Source: Vibrio parahaemolyticus (GTDB taxonomy: Bacteria > Pseudomonadota > Gammaproteobacteria > Enterobacterales > Vibrionaceae). Taken from it: a stretch of DNA of 64,000 nucleotides. The notes beneath the pieces are model-generated. The model had not been told where the DNA came from. It did no database searches and was given only the letters and a program-made list of their open reading frames with translations. This document shows, one piece after another, positions 51,628-60,899 of this stretch. Location of the stretch: positions 310,001 through 374,000 of the forward strand of contig NZ_UHIL01000002.1 of the NCBI RefSeq assembly GCF_900460535.1, written 5' to 3'. The position numbers and the translations under genes are program-made. The stretch's first letter is position 1. Every line of letters starts with the position of its first letter.

Positions 51628-51740
51628 CAAGTAACGTTAAAGTAAGATGAATACCCTACACATGTTTCATTTGGGCTATTAACCTTTTGGAACACACTAA
51701 ATCTTCCCGCTCTAAGAGCGGGATATTTTGGAACGAACAC

Positions 51741-51755
51741 TAGACGACCGGTCTA
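51741..51755. promoter_or_regulatory. NemR-type operator before the reductase gene
   Basis: TAGACGACCGGTCTA, 20 bases before the ATG of the CurA-like reductase, one base different from the box in front of the repressor gene. A small terminator-like hairpin (CCCGCTCTAAGAGCGGG, 51706-51722) lies just upstream. Confidence 0.82.
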
Positions 51756-51774
51756 ATCTATAAGTGAGATAAAC

Positions 51775-52809
51775 ATGACTAACGCAACCAATCGTAGAAT
51801 CGTCCTAGCATCACGCCCACATGGTGCTCCTACAACTAAAAACTTTCGCCTAGAGGAAGTAGCAAAACCTGTTCCACAGGCAGGAGAAATGCTGCTGAGA
51901 ACGGTTTACCTCTCTCTAGATCCATACATGCGCGGTCGCATGAGCGATGCAGAATCTTATGCAGAACCAGTAGCGCTAGACGATGTGATGATTGGCGGCA
52001 CCGTTTGTCAGGTAGAAGCATCCAACCACCCGGGCTATGAAGCGGGTGAATGGGTACTTGCGTACACAGTGGGTTGGCAAGACTACGCAATTTCTACCGG
52101 AGAGATGGTGATTAAATTAGGCAAAGAGCCACAAAACCCATCATACGCTCTAGGTGTTGCGGGCATGCCTGGCTTTACCGCATACATGGGTTTGTTGGAT
52201 ATTGGCCAGCCAAAACCAGGTGAAACCATTGTAGTTGCTGCGGCAACGGGCCCTGTCGGCGCGACAGTTGGTCAAATCGGTAAAATCAAAGGCTGCCGCG
52301 TAGTTGGTATCGCCGGTGGTGAAGAAAAATGTCGCTACGCAAAAGAGGTTTTAGGCTTTGATGAGTGTATCGATCACAAAGCAGATGATTTCGCACAGCA
52401 ATTGAAAGATGCATGCTACAACGGCATCGATGTTTACTTTGAAAACGTAGGCGGCAAAGTATTCGAAGCTGTCATGCCACTTCTCAATACCAGTGCGCGT
52501 ATCCCTTTGTGTGGATTGATTTCTCAATACAACGCAACAGAATTACCTGAAGGCACAGACCATCTACCTCTGCTAATGGGTAAACTACTGACGAAACGAA
52601 TCAAGGTACAAGGCTTTATCATTTTTGATGACTACGGTCACCGTTACGGTGAGTTCGCTCAAGATATCAATCAATGGTTGGCTGAAGGAAAGATCCAATA
52701 CCGCGAACATCTAGTAGAAGGTCTAGACAATGCGCCAGAGGCATTTATTGGTCTGCTAGAAGGCAAGAACTTTGGCAAGCTTGTTGTAAAAATCAACGAC
52801 CCACTATAA
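51775..52809 (+). CDS. curA: NADPH-dependent medium-chain reductase, CurA-like
   Basis: A 344-residue zinc-free MDR enzyme. It has the LSLDPYMRGRMSD block, the nucleotide-binding VVVAAATGPVGATVGQIGKIKGCRVVGIAGGEEKCRYA, and DVYFENVGGKVFEAVMPLLN. E. coli CurA (curcumin/alkenal reductase) has the same length and motifs. It reduces alpha,beta-unsaturated carbonyls, fitting control by an electrophile-sensing NemR-like repressor. The GST gene follows 27 bases later, probably in one operon. Confidence 0.85.
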   Translation: MTNATNRRIVLASRPHGAPTTKNFRLEEVAKPVPQAGEMLLRTVYLSLDPYMRGRMSDAESYAEPVALDDVMIGGTVCQVEASNHPGYEAGEWVLAYTVGWQDYAISTGEMVIKLGKEPQNPSYALGVAGMPGFTAYMGLLDIGQPKPGETIVVAAATGPVGATVGQIGKIKGCRVVGIAGGEEKCRYAKEVLGFDECIDHKADDFAQQLKDACYNGIDVYFENVGGKVFEAVMPLLNTSARIPLCGLISQYNATELPEGTDHLPLLMGKLLTKRIKVQGFIIFDDYGHRYGEFAQDINQWLAEGKIQYREHLVEGLDNAPEAFIGLLEGKNFGKLVVKINDPL

Positions 52810-52836
52810 CAACCCGCAATAAGGAAGGGATAACAA

Positions 52837-53454
52837 ATGATAAAACTTCATCATCTGAATCAGTCACGCTCTAAGCGTATTATCTGGTTACTTGAAGAGC
52901 TCAACGTGGAATACGAAATCGTGCCTTACGTTCGTGACAAAGTGACTTTCATGGCACCGCCAGAACTAAAGAGCGTTCATCCACTTGGTAAGTCGCCACT
53001 CCTTGAAGATGATGGTGAGTTTATTATTGAATCAGGAGCCATGACTGAATACTTGATTGAAAAGTACAGTGATGGAGCGCTTGCCCCTAAGCGTGGTACA
53101 AAAGCGCATACTGAATATTTACAATGGATGCACTTTGCAGAAAGCTCCGCTATTTTGCCGATGCTATTGAAAATATTCATCAGTAAAGAGCCGAACTCGA
53201 TGCAGTTTTTGCCTGCATACGCCGACAAAGAAGCAATGAATGTATTGAGCTACTTCGAACAAGCGTTAGAAGGAAAAACCTACCTCGTAGAAGAGCGATT
53301 GACGGGTGCAGACATCATGATGTCTTTCATCGTTGAGTTAGTACAGATGTTTGGCCTAGCAGAACAATTCCCGAATATGGTTCGTTACGGTAAACAACTT
53401 GCGACGCACCCTGCTTTCGAGAAAGCCGAACAAATTGAAGTGAACTACGCTTAA
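52837..53454 (+). CDS. Glutathione S-transferase
   Basis: A 205-residue GST. The thioredoxin-like N-domain has SRSKRIIWLLEELNVEYEIVPY, HPLGKSPLLEDDGEFIIESGAMTEYLIEKY (with the cis-Pro and glutathione-binding E-S), and the helical C-domain contains LVEERLTGADIMMSFIVE. It conjugates or reduces electrophiles. It is the last gene of the nemR-controlled pair and ends in a terminator. Confidence 0.92.
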   Translation: MIKLHHLNQSRSKRIIWLLEELNVEYEIVPYVRDKVTFMAPPELKSVHPLGKSPLLEDDGEFIIESGAMTEYLIEKYSDGALAPKRGTKAHTEYLQWMHFAESSAILPMLLKIFISKEPNSMQFLPAYADKEAMNVLSYFEQALEGKTYLVEERLTGADIMMSFIVELVQMFGLAEQFPNMVRYGKQLATHPAFEKAEQIEVNYA

Positions 53455-53460
53455 TTTAAT

Positions 53461-53526
53461 CGTCCCTTTGAGGCTTGGATTGAAGACAAATAACGTTGTC
53501 TCAATCGCATCAAAGGGACGTTTTTT
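53461..53526 (+). terminator. Terminator after the GST gene
   Basis: Long-armed hairpin: CGTCCCTTTGA (53461-53471) pairs with TCAAAGGGACG (53510-53520), with an inner GACAA/TTGTC stem, followed by six T residues. Confidence 0.85.
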
Positions 53527-53695
53527 ATCGAAATAGAGCGCAAGTATTCATTTATAAATTCAATCATTCATACTTCTTCTATCCCTACCAATTATTCTTG
53601 ATTGTTACTAATAAATCCTAAGATAAATCAACAACTAAAATGTAGTCCAATTCTGATTTCTGTGACTTTTCGGCCATAGTCATCACCTATTGAAT

Positions 53696-53710
53696 TGATA
53701 AGCATTATCA
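53696..53710. promoter_or_regulatory. Fur-like 7-1-7 box upstream of catalase
   Basis: TGATAAGCATTATCA differs from the Fur 7-1-7 core (TGATAAT-N-ATTATCA) at one base. It lies 78 bases before the catalase ATG, where a promoter would be. Iron control of a heme enzyme is plausible. A PerR-type peroxide regulator is an alternative. Confidence 0.55.
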
Positions 53711-53788
53711 GCTTTAACCTCATGACTTTCCGTAATAATCTTCCTTTCAGATTCTAAGGTTTTGATGAATCCCTGGAGGGAAATAAGA

Positions 53789-55228
53789 ATGACAAACAAA
53801 AAGCTAACGACTGCGGCAGGTTGCCCAGTTGCTCATAACCAAAACGTGATGACAGCAGGCCCACGTGGCCCTCAACTCCTACAAGATGTCTGGTTTCTAG
53901 AAAAGCTAGCGCACTTTGATCGTGAAGTGATCCCTGAGCGTCGTATGCACGCAAAAGGTTCTGGTGCGTACGGCACATTCACCGTGACTCACAACATAAC
54001 AAAATACACTCGTGCAAAAATTTTCTCTGAGATTGGTAAAAAGACCGAACTATTTGCTCGCTTTACGACCGTTGCTGGTGAACGCGGCGCAGCGGATGCA
54101 GAACGAGACATCCGTGGTTTTGCCCTAAAGTTTTACACCGAAGAAGGCAACTGGGATTTAGTCGGCAACAACACGCCAGTCTTCTTCTTACGTGACCCGT
54201 TGAAGTTCCCTGACCTCAACCACGCGGTGAAACGCGATCCACGCACCAACATGCGCAGCTCGACAAACAACTGGGATTTTTGGACATCGCTGCCAGAAGC
54301 GTTCCATCAAGTAACCATCGTCATGAGTGATCGCGGTATTCCTGCGTCCTACCGTCACATGCACGGCTTCGGTAGCCATACATTCAGCTTTATCAACGCT
54401 GAAAATGAACGCTACTGGGTGAAGTTCCACTTCAAAACTCAGCAAGGTATTAAGAACATCAGCGATGAGGAAGCACAACTGCTGGCGGGCAGAGATCGTG
54501 AAAGCCATCACCGCGATTTGTATGAGTCGATTGAGCGTCAGGATTTCCCGAAATGGAAAATGTACGTACAGATCATGCCAGAATTAGAAGCCGACAAAGT
54601 TAACTTCAACCCATTCGACCTAACAAGAGTATGGTCTCAAAAAGATTATCCACTTATCCCTGTAGGTGAGTTTGAGCTGAACCGTAACCCAGAAAACTTC
54701 TATGCAGAAGTTGAGCAATCCGCGTTTAACCCGGCAGCTATCGTTCCTGGAATTGGTTTCTCGCCAGACAAAATGCTGCAAGGCCGTTTGTTTGCATACG
54801 GAGATGCACAGCGTTACCGCCTAGGTGTAAACCATCACCAAATTCCAGTCAACGCCCCTCGTTGTCCGGTACACAGCTACCATCGTGACGGCGCAATGCG
54901 AGTTGACGGTAACTTCGGTTCAACACTGGGTTACGAGCCAAACTACAAACAAGAGTGGGCAGAGCAGCCTGATTATTCAGAGCCACCATTGCGAATTAGC
55001 GGCCATGCTGACCATTACGACCATCGTGTTGATGAGGATTACTTTAGCCAAGCAGGTGACCTGTTCCGACTAATGAACGAAGAGCAACGCCAAGCGCTGT
55101 TTGATAACACCGCACGAGCGATGGATGGTGTGCCAGACTTCATTAAAGAACGTCACGTCAACCACGCTTACCAAGCGGACGAAGCCTACGGCAAAGGCTT
55201 AGAACTGGCGTTAGGTTTAGCGAAATAA
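53789..55228 (+). CDS. Heme catalase (small-subunit, clade 3)
   Basis: From ATG 53789 (GGAGG upstream) the protein has 479 residues, the normal length for clade 3 catalases. The distal catalytic His54 lies in [17 protein letters not shown], the Asn in [17 protein letters not shown] and the heme-ligand Tyr in [47 protein letters not shown] is the typical substrate-channel block. It decomposes hydrogen peroxide. No signal peptide, so it is cytoplasmic. An upstream in-frame start at 53762 lacks a ribosome site. Confidence 0.95.
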   Translation: MTNKKLTTAAGCPVAHNQNVMTAGPRGPQLLQDVWFLEKLAHFDREVIPERRMHAKGSGAYGTFTVTHNITKYTRAKIFSEIGKKTELFARFTTVAGERGAADAERDIRGFALKFYTEEGNWDLVGNNTPVFFLRDPLKFPDLNHAVKRDPRTNMRSSTNNWDFWTSLPEAFHQVTIVMSDRGIPASYRHMHGFGSHTFSFINAENERYWVKFHFKTQQGIKNISDEEAQLLAGRDRESHHRDLYESIERQDFPKWKMYVQIMPELEADKVNFNPFDLTRVWSQKDYPLIPVGEFELNRNPENFYAEVEQSAFNPAAIVPGIGFSPDKMLQGRLFAYGDAQRYRLGVNHHQIPVNAPRCPVHSYHRDGAMRVDGNFGSTLGYEPNYKQEWAEQPDYSEPPLRISGHADHYDHRVDEDYFSQAGDLFRLMNEEQRQALFDNTARAMDGVPDFIKERHVNHAYQADEAYGKGLELALGLAK

Positions 55229-55259
55229 CCCACAGTAAATATTCCACAGTAAATAAAAA

Positions 55260-55282
55260 GGGAGGCGCACGTTGCGCCTCCC
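55260..55282. terminator. Bidirectional terminator between catalase and the dehydrogenase
   Basis: Perfect arms GGGAGGCGCA (55260-55269) and TGCGCCTCCC (55273-55282), loop CGT. The stronger T-run is on the minus strand, for the convergent dehydrogenase gene. Confidence 0.85.
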
Positions 55283-55353
55283 AGTTAAGAGAAATTCGAT
55301 ATGATCAATTTAGACTTTTTCAAACTCTTCGATACCAAAGAGTTCTTCATCTA

Positions 55354-56232
55354 CTACTGATTTTTGGCTACAGCCTTAATCAGTACTGACGTATCCATAC
55401 GACCAAGCCCTTCACGTTGAAGGCCTGCGTACTGCTCGTCGACCATCTTAGTCAATGGAAGCTCAAGCCCAACACGCTCAGCTTCTTCCAAACAAAAGCC
55501 AAGGTCTTTGCGCATCCAATCAATCGCGAAGCCAAAATCAAACTTGTCTTGCGCCATGGTTGTGGCACGGTTTTCCATTTGCCATGAACCAGCAGCGCCG
55601 TGTTTCAGCGTCTCGACAACCTGTTCAATGTCTAAGCCAGATTTTTGCGCAAGCAAAAGTGCTTCACTCAAGCCCTGCAAAATACCACCGATACAGATTT
55701 GGTTTACCATTTTACAACGCTGTCCCTGACCATTTTCGCCCAGCAGAGTGATTTGTTTCGCGTACACATCCATCACAGGCGCAACATGGTCAAATACACT
55801 TGGTTCACCACCGCACATGATGGTCAACACGCCATTTTCTGCGCCCGCTTGACCGCCCGAGACTGGCGCATCGATAAAGTGATTGCCCACTTTTTTACAC
55901 GCATCCGCCAGTTCCACAGCAAGTTCTGCCGAGGTTGTTGTGTGATCAACCAAAACCGCGCCCGCTTTGAGACCAACTAACAAGCCTTCTTCACCATACA
56001 CCACGCTGCGTACGTCGTTATCATTACCAACACAAGTAAATACGATATCGCAACCTTCTGCCGCTTCTCGCGGTGTCTCGCACGCAATGCCATTGTATTC
56101 TGCAGCCCATTTATCAGCTTTGGCTTTGGTGCGGTTGTATACTTTGGTTTCATACCCCGCTTTGCTCAAATAGCCCGCCATTGGGTAGCCCATGACACCC
56201 AAACCAATAAATGCTACTCGTTGTTTTTCCAT
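55354..56232 (-). CDS. Beta-hydroxyacid dehydrogenase (3-hydroxyisobutyrate/tartronate semialdehyde reductase family)
   Basis: A 292-residue NAD(P)-dependent enzyme. It has the Rossmann motif FIGLGVMGYPMAGYL, the substrate block VDHTTTSAELAVELA, the signature FIDAPVSGGQAGAENGVLTIMCGG, and the catalytic Lys in NGQGQRCKMVNQICIGG. The exact substrate cannot be told from sequence: GarR-, MmsB- and GlxR-type enzymes look alike. It is a single gene, convergent with catalase. Confidence 0.88.
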   Translation of the reverse strand: MEKQRVAFIGLGVMGYPMAGYLSKAGYETKVYNRTKAKADKWAAEYNGIACETPREAAEGCDIVFTCVGNDNDVRSVVYGEEGLLVGLKAGAVLVDHTTTSAELAVELADACKKVGNHFIDAPVSGGQAGAENGVLTIMCGGEPSVFDHVAPVMDVYAKQITLLGENGQGQRCKMVNQICIGGILQGLSEALLLAQKSGLDIEQVVETLKHGAAGSWQMENRATTMAQDKFDFGFAIDWMRKDLGFCLEEAERVGLELPLTKMVDEQYAGLQREGLGRMDTSVLIKAVAKNQ

Positions 56233-56410
56233 TGCACGCTTCCCTTAGTTCACCTGACTGAAATGTTTTGTAACATGCTACTAAAGAATTGAAAACATTA
56301 CTCGTAATTTATCCTTCACTCGCGGCACAAATAAAAGCGGACCACGATGTTGGAGTAAAAACCGAAGCAGTCAGAGGGTTATTAAGGAAAAATTTCTCAG
56401 AAGTTAAATG

Positions 56411-58282
56411 CTAAGACACTCTACGTGCTTGCAACAAAGCCGCGGCGTTCAACATGGCATCCTTGGTCGTGACATCCAACACTTTTATTTTTCGAAAACG
56501 TTCCGGTTCTTTGATCGCGACATCATGAGCAAAGATCACAAACTTCGCTTTCTCGATGTCTTTCTCGGTAATTCGGTTGATGACGCCATTCGCCCCTTGG
56601 GTTTCGACTTTAATCTTAATGCCGAGTGCACAAGCCGCTTTTTCCAATGACTTCGCCGCTAAGAACGTATGTGCCACACCTGATGGACAAGATGTAACCG
56701 CTAAAACATCCGCCTCACCTTCGCCTTGAACGGAACCATATACCTGAGAATGACCTGTGTAACTCTCATCTTCGGTGACGGTTTTCTTTAGTGCAATCAC
56801 GATCAACGCCGTGGTAACAGAGCCCGCAATCGTGCCGATGATGTAACCAATTTTTCCATCCACAACCGGGAGAACAATCCAACCACCCCATGGTGCATGG
56901 TTCATTACGTGGAACATAAAGCCAATCACGTTACCGACGATGCCACCCGCCACAATAGCGGGTAGCACTCGTGCAGGGTCGCCAGCGGCAAAAGGAATCG
57001 CACCTTCACTAATACCGATCATCCCCATAATACCTGCGGCTTTCCCTGCTTCGCGTTCATCTCGCTTGAATTTACTCGGCGCCAAAAACGTGGCTAGTGC
57101 CATACCCAATGGCGGCGTACAAATCGCAATACCGACCCCGCCCATCAACCATGGTTGCGTGTTCACTTGGGTTTGAGCAAACAACGTCGCCACTTTGTTA
57201 ATTGGGCCGCCCATATCAAACGCGGTCATTGCCCCAAGCACAGTTCCGAGCATTACTTTGCCTGAGCCCGCCATGCCCGTCAGCACTTCGTTCATGGTGG
57301 TCATTGCGCTGGCAATCGGAGCACCTATCACCCACATCACCGCGCCACAAGTAACAAACGTCCCCACTAGCGGATAAATAAAAATCGAGCCAAGCGAACT
57401 CATGCTGTCTGGTAGCTGAATTTTCTTTAATAGCCAAACGACAAAGCCAGCAAAAAAGCCGACCACAATTGCACCTAAAAAACCCGTATTGTAATGACTG
57501 ACCGCAATCCAAGACCCTATCATACCCGGCGCAAGGCCCGGCTTGTCGGCAATGGAATAAGCAATGTAACCACCAAGCACGGCAGTAAACAATGTCAGGC
57601 CAGCAATCCCCATTTGGGCAATATCGGCCAAAATGCCTTCTTGTGGTACACCACCGTGACCAGAGATCATCACCGACAACGACAACAACACACCGCCCGC
57701 AACGATAAACGGGATCATGTGGGATGTGCCAAACAGCAAGTGCTCTTTAATGCGGCCAAGTTTTTGCGCCCAAGGGCTCAGGGGTTCTGATGCAAATTCT
57801 AAAGAAGTTGGGAGAAATTCATTGGATTGGGTTTGAATATCAGTCAGCATCTCAAGCGCTTCTTCTCGCGATTGAGCCAACTTGAGCTTTTCAACAAAGC
57901 CGTCTTCGATAATTTTGGTGGAAATTTGTGCCAATACTTCAATGTGATGATGATCATCACCATCTGGAGACGCCAGCATGAAAAACACATCGGACAGCTC
58001 GCCATCTTCGGCGCCATAATCAATCCCACTGCGGCTGATCCCTACCGCGACAGCCGGTTTCGCTACAGCATCACTTTTGGCATGAGGGATCGCAATACCA
58101 TCATCAAATCCTGTGTTACCGATCTCTTCTCGTTTCCAGATATCTGCCAAGAACTGGCTTTGACTATTGAGCTTGCCGGCGGCCTCTAACATCTCGACCA
58201 GCTCTTTGAGCGCTTCATCTTTGGTTTGAGCTTTTAGATCTAAACATATCGTTTCCAGCTCAATTAGGTTTGTGATGTCCAT
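56411..58282 (-). CDS. Fructose/mannose-type PTS permease, domain order EIIA-EIIC-EIIB
   Basis: From ATG 58282 (GGAAGG upstream) the protein has 623 residues. The EIIA domain has phospho-His67 in FDDGIAIPHAKSDA. The EIIC domain (about 175-500) carries about ten membrane helices with SHMIPFIVAGGVLLSL and FDMGGPINKVA. The EIIB domain at the C-terminus has the phospho-Cys in AVTSCPSGVAHTFLAA. It takes up and phosphorylates a sugar of the fructose/mannose type. The A-C-B order differs from the second permease at 60900 (A-B-C). An operator-like box shared with that permease lies upstream on the divergent side. Confidence 0.9.
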   Translation of the reverse strand: MDITNLIELETICLDLKAQTKDEALKELVEMLEAAGKLNSQSQFLADIWKREEIGNTGFDDGIAIPHAKSDAVAKPAVAVGISRSGIDYGAEDGELSDVFFMLASPDGDDHHHIEVLAQISTKIIEDGFVEKLKLAQSREEALEMLTDIQTQSNEFLPTSLEFASEPLSPWAQKLGRIKEHLLFGTSHMIPFIVAGGVLLSLSVMISGHGGVPQEGILADIAQMGIAGLTLFTAVLGGYIAYSIADKPGLAPGMIGSWIAVSHYNTGFLGAIVVGFFAGFVVWLLKKIQLPDSMSSLGSIFIYPLVGTFVTCGAVMWVIGAPIASAMTTMNEVLTGMAGSGKVMLGTVLGAMTAFDMGGPINKVATLFAQTQVNTQPWLMGGVGIAICTPPLGMALATFLAPSKFKRDEREAGKAAGIMGMIGISEGAIPFAAGDPARVLPAIVAGGIVGNVIGFMFHVMNHAPWGGWIVLPVVDGKIGYIIGTIAGSVTTALIVIALKKTVTEDESYTGHSQVYGSVQGEGEADVLAVTSCPSGVAHTFLAAKSLEKAACALGIKIKVETQGANGVINRITEKDIEKAKFVIFAHDVAIKEPERFRKIKVLDVTTKDAMLNAAALLQARRVS

Positions 58283-58425
58283 TGTTTTACCTTCCAATAT
58301 TCACGCTCGAATATATACCCAAGTGAGTTTGAGATACAGGATCCCCTGGCTCGTATGCGTTCCTACTCATTTTATTTGGGCATAGATTAACCAGTGCCTA
58401 CCCTTTGATATATAGGACTAAAAGT

Positions 58426-58451
58426 GCATTAACTGGATTAATGTAACATGA
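58426..58451. promoter_or_regulatory. Operator-like box, copy A (shared with the AraC/PTS region)
   Basis: The core TTAACTGGATTAATGTAACA (58429-58448) matches 22 of 26 positions with the reverse complement of 60611-60636. It lies in the 267-base gap between the two divergent PTS units. Probably a binding site for the AraC-type regulator encoded at 59672. Confidence 0.65.
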
Positions 58452-58549
58452 GATTCAAACTGTGATAGAGCTCTTGCGTTAATCCAGCTCAAATCAATTC
58501 AATCTGCGGTGGCTGTGCTAATATCCACAAAAAATAAAATGGATAGAAC

Positions 58550-58852
58550 ATGAAAATCGTAGCGGTGACAGCATGCCCTACAGGCATCGCTCATACTTAT
58601 ATGGCGGCAGATGCACTAATGAAAGCTGCGCCAAAACATAACGTGCAAATTAAAGTAGAAACGCAAGGTGCGATGGGGATAGAAAATCAGCTCACTCCTC
58701 ACGATATCGCTCAAGCGGATCGGGTTTTGATTGTGTCGGATATTGAGATAGAACAATCTGGCCGATTCGAAGGGACGCGCAAAATTCAAATCCCCATTGA
58801 AGAGGTTTTGCTGAACGTCGACAAAGTATTCCTCGTCCACTGCCGCGACTAA
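58550..58852 (+). CDS. Stand-alone fructose-type PTS EIIB protein
   Basis: A 100-residue EIIB protein with phospho-Cys9 in MKIVAVTACPTGIAHTYMAADAL, and the family blocks IKVETQGAMGIENQLTP and DRVLIVSDIEIEQSGRF. It passes phosphate from an EIIA to sugar in a permease. It is the first gene of a two-gene unit with the HPr-like/EIIA gene, two bases upstream of its partner's possible TTG start. Confidence 0.92.
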   Translation: MKIVAVTACPTGIAHTYMAADALMKAAPKHNVQIKVETQGAMGIENQLTPHDIAQADRVLIVSDIEIEQSGRFEGTRKIQIPIEEVLLNVDKVFLVHCRD

Positions 58853-58860
58853 ATTTGCAG

Positions 58861-59637
58861 ATGAACGAATACCAAATCACCTTTTTCGTCGATAATGCAA
58901 ATGCCAGTGCGCACCTTGCTCAGCCACTCAATCGAGTGGCAAAGAAGTTCAAAAGTACCTTACATATCATTAATGTAACGCAAAATCGTGTTGCGGAACT
59001 CACCAAGTCCGTGGCGATTTTGCAAGCAGGTCTACAACAAGGTGATTTGTGTCAAATCACAGCGATTGGCATTGACGCAGAGCTGGCCTGCTTCGTCATC
59101 AAAGACATGATTGCTGAACACTTTACTGTGGTGGGCTCCCACATCAATTACGAGTTCTCAAGCCAACTGGCCGAGCGTTTACCACAAATTTGTCCACCTT
59201 GTGAAATCAAATGGCACTACGCCAAAGCGCATACCGAGCTCACCAAGTTTGAATGCCTTAAAGGATTAGCTCAGCTGATCCACCCCATTCATCCCGACGA
59301 ACTGATTCTTGCTTTTATTAAACGCGAAGAACGTTCATCAACTTGCGTGACTCCGGGGATCGCTCTACCGCATGTGATGTTTTCAGGTGTTGACCATATT
59401 TCCATTGCCGTTATTGCAAATGACAAGTCGATGGATTGGGCTTCAAAGATGGGTGATGTTCATCTGGCTATAGCACTGGTGATGCCAGAAAAGCCGACCA
59501 GAGAACAGATCATTGCGGCCACTAACCTCACACGAAATCTGCTTACCGATCAAATGGCGGAACGCCTACTACTAACAAAAAGCAGCGTCGACTTACAAGC
59601 GCTGCTGATGTACGCCATGTCGAGGCTGCTCGCCTAA
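58861..59637 (+). CDS. HPr-like / fructose EIIA fusion protein
   Basis: About 258 residues from ATG 58861 (a TTG at 58855 is also possible). The first ~85 residues have an HPr fold pattern (ANASAHLAQPLNRVAKKFKSTLHI, LTKSVAILQAGLQQGDLCQITAIGIDAELACFVI), but the phospho-His motif G-L-H-A-R-P is altered to S-A-H-L-A-Q-P. The C-terminal ~145 residues are a fructose-type EIIA with phospho-His in CVTPGIALPHVMF. HPr first, EIIA last is opposite to E. coli FruB. Confidence 0.8.
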   Translation: MNEYQITFFVDNANASAHLAQPLNRVAKKFKSTLHIINVTQNRVAELTKSVAILQAGLQQGDLCQITAIGIDAELACFVIKDMIAEHFTVVGSHINYEFSSQLAERLPQICPPCEIKWHYAKAHTELTKFECLKGLAQLIHPIHPDELILAFIKREERSSTCVTPGIALPHVMFSGVDHISIAVIANDKSMDWASKMGDVHLAIALVMPEKPTREQIIAATNLTRNLLTDQMAERLLLTKSSVDLQALLMYAMSRLLA

Positions 59638-59671
59638 ACTTCTCTATGATTTACGCACTCTGACTGAAGGT

Positions 59672-60514
59672 TTAAATCGAACCACGATATTCCGTAGGCG
59701 TTCTGCCTGTACGGTTCTTAAATACTCGGCAGAAATAGTTCACGTCTTTAAATCCACAGCGCACTGACACGTCATTGAGTTTGAAGTTGTATTTCTTGAG
59801 CATAAACTTCGCACGATCCACGCGTACCCAAGTAATGTAGTCTGCCAAGGTCATGTGCCCCTGCTGACGGAACAAGCGCGACAAATGGTTCGAGGAAATA
59901 CTGAATCTCGACGCAATGCTGTCACGCGTGATTGGGCGATGGAAGTTCTCTTGAATGTAGATACAAATCCCTTGATAGAGATCTTGCACACGGCTATGTG
60001 CCTGCTGCTCGACTGGTGCATCCAACATCGTCTTCGCGTATTGCAGTAATGCTTGCAGTAAAAGCTCATCCATTGGTTTTTTAGTATTCTCACGAGCCAG
60101 TGAGCTCAACGCTTCTAAGATGTTATCTATCGCAAATCCTGAGCGTGTTTGGATGCTATGCTTTTGAATATCGTAAAAGTTTACCTCACCTTTGCGTTTG
60201 CTCACCAAACTTAACCCAAGTTGTCGACGCCCAAACAAAATACTTAACACTGAGCAATCGGTATCCCAGTCTGGTTTATTCCAACAGTTAGGTGGAATAA
60301 ATATCGCGTCGCCTTTTTTAGCAACGATGTGCGTTACTTTTCGATCATGACTTTCCATTTCATTAATATATTCCCCATCCAGAACTAACTCTAGGCGAGG
60401 GAAATTAACTTGATAGCTAAATTCAGGCGGCGTATGAAAATCTCCTGCAAACCAAATATTATGAAATGGCTCTCTTTCATTTAATACCGCTGAAATTAAA
60501 TCATGAAAAATCAT
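59672..60514 (-). CDS. AraC-family transcription regulator of the PTS cluster
   Basis: A 280-residue regulator. The N-terminal cupin-like domain (about 1-150) contains LELVLDGEYINEMESHDRKVTHIVAKKGDAIFIPPNCWNKPDW, as in sugar-sensing AraC proteins. The C-terminal domain (about 185-280) has two helix-turn-helix motifs: ITRDSIASRFSISSNHLSRLFRQ and LNDVSVRCGFKDVNYFCRVFKNRTGRTPTEYR. It is divergent from the permease at 60900, and the same order is known for the V. cholerae cluster around VC1825. It probably activates the flanking PTS genes in response to sugar. Confidence 0.92.
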   Translation of the reverse strand: MIFHDLISAVLNEREPFHNIWFAGDFHTPPEFSYQVNFPRLELVLDGEYINEMESHDRKVTHIVAKKGDAIFIPPNCWNKPDWDTDCSVLSILFGRRQLGLSLVSKRKGEVNFYDIQKHSIQTRSGFAIDNILEALSSLARENTKKPMDELLLQALLQYAKTMLDAPVEQQAHSRVQDLYQGICIYIQENFHRPITRDSIASRFSISSNHLSRLFRQQGHMTLADYITWVRVDRAKFMLKKYNFKLNDVSVRCGFKDVNYFCRVFKNRTGRTPTEYRGSI

Positions 60515-60610
60515 TGTTTCACACTCTATATATGCATCAATGATGCTATTTACTATAGATATACACCGGACTGGACTTTTGTGCTATTGAGCAAAATCAC
60601 ACTTCCATTT

Positions 60611-60636
60611 TAATGTTACAAAAATCCAGTTAACGC
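60611..60636. promoter_or_regulatory. Operator-like box, copy B, between araC-type gene and permease
   Basis: Plus-strand core TGTTACAAAAATCCAGTTAA (60614-60633), the reverse complement of copy A at 58426 with four mismatches in 26. A further half (TTTCCAGTAACA) follows at about 60643-60654. Confidence 0.65.
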
Positions 60637-60797
60637 ATCAATTTTCCAGTAACAAAAACTCTATCAAAAACACTCAATCCCTTTTTAAATGGGAGCAAAG
60701 CCACATTTCACTTATCGTTTAGCTTCTTATCCATCATGTCACAGATATGCAGCTAGATTTGTCCAGTGAACGATCTAAATCACACTATAGTTAGTCG

Positions 60798-60819
60798 GTT
60801 ACAATCCTCCAGTAAATGC
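60798..60819. promoter_or_regulatory. Operator-like box, copy C, near the permease promoter
   Basis: GTTACAATCCTCCAGTAAAT and two following bases match copy B in 17 of 22 positions, same orientation. It lies 81 bases before the permease ATG, just after a CRP-like half-site (AAATCACA, 60777-60784). The 385-base gap 60515-60899 holds no gene. Confidence 0.55.
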
Positions 60820-60899
60820 ATTTTTTCTTCACTACAGTCTTTTTTTCAGTAATTTAAAAATAACCCTGAAATAAAAATTATATTTATAGGGGTTCGACA

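Noticed and set aside
52977..53228. Antisense frame within the GST gene
   Set aside because: It lies wholly inside a clear GST coding region and has no family features.
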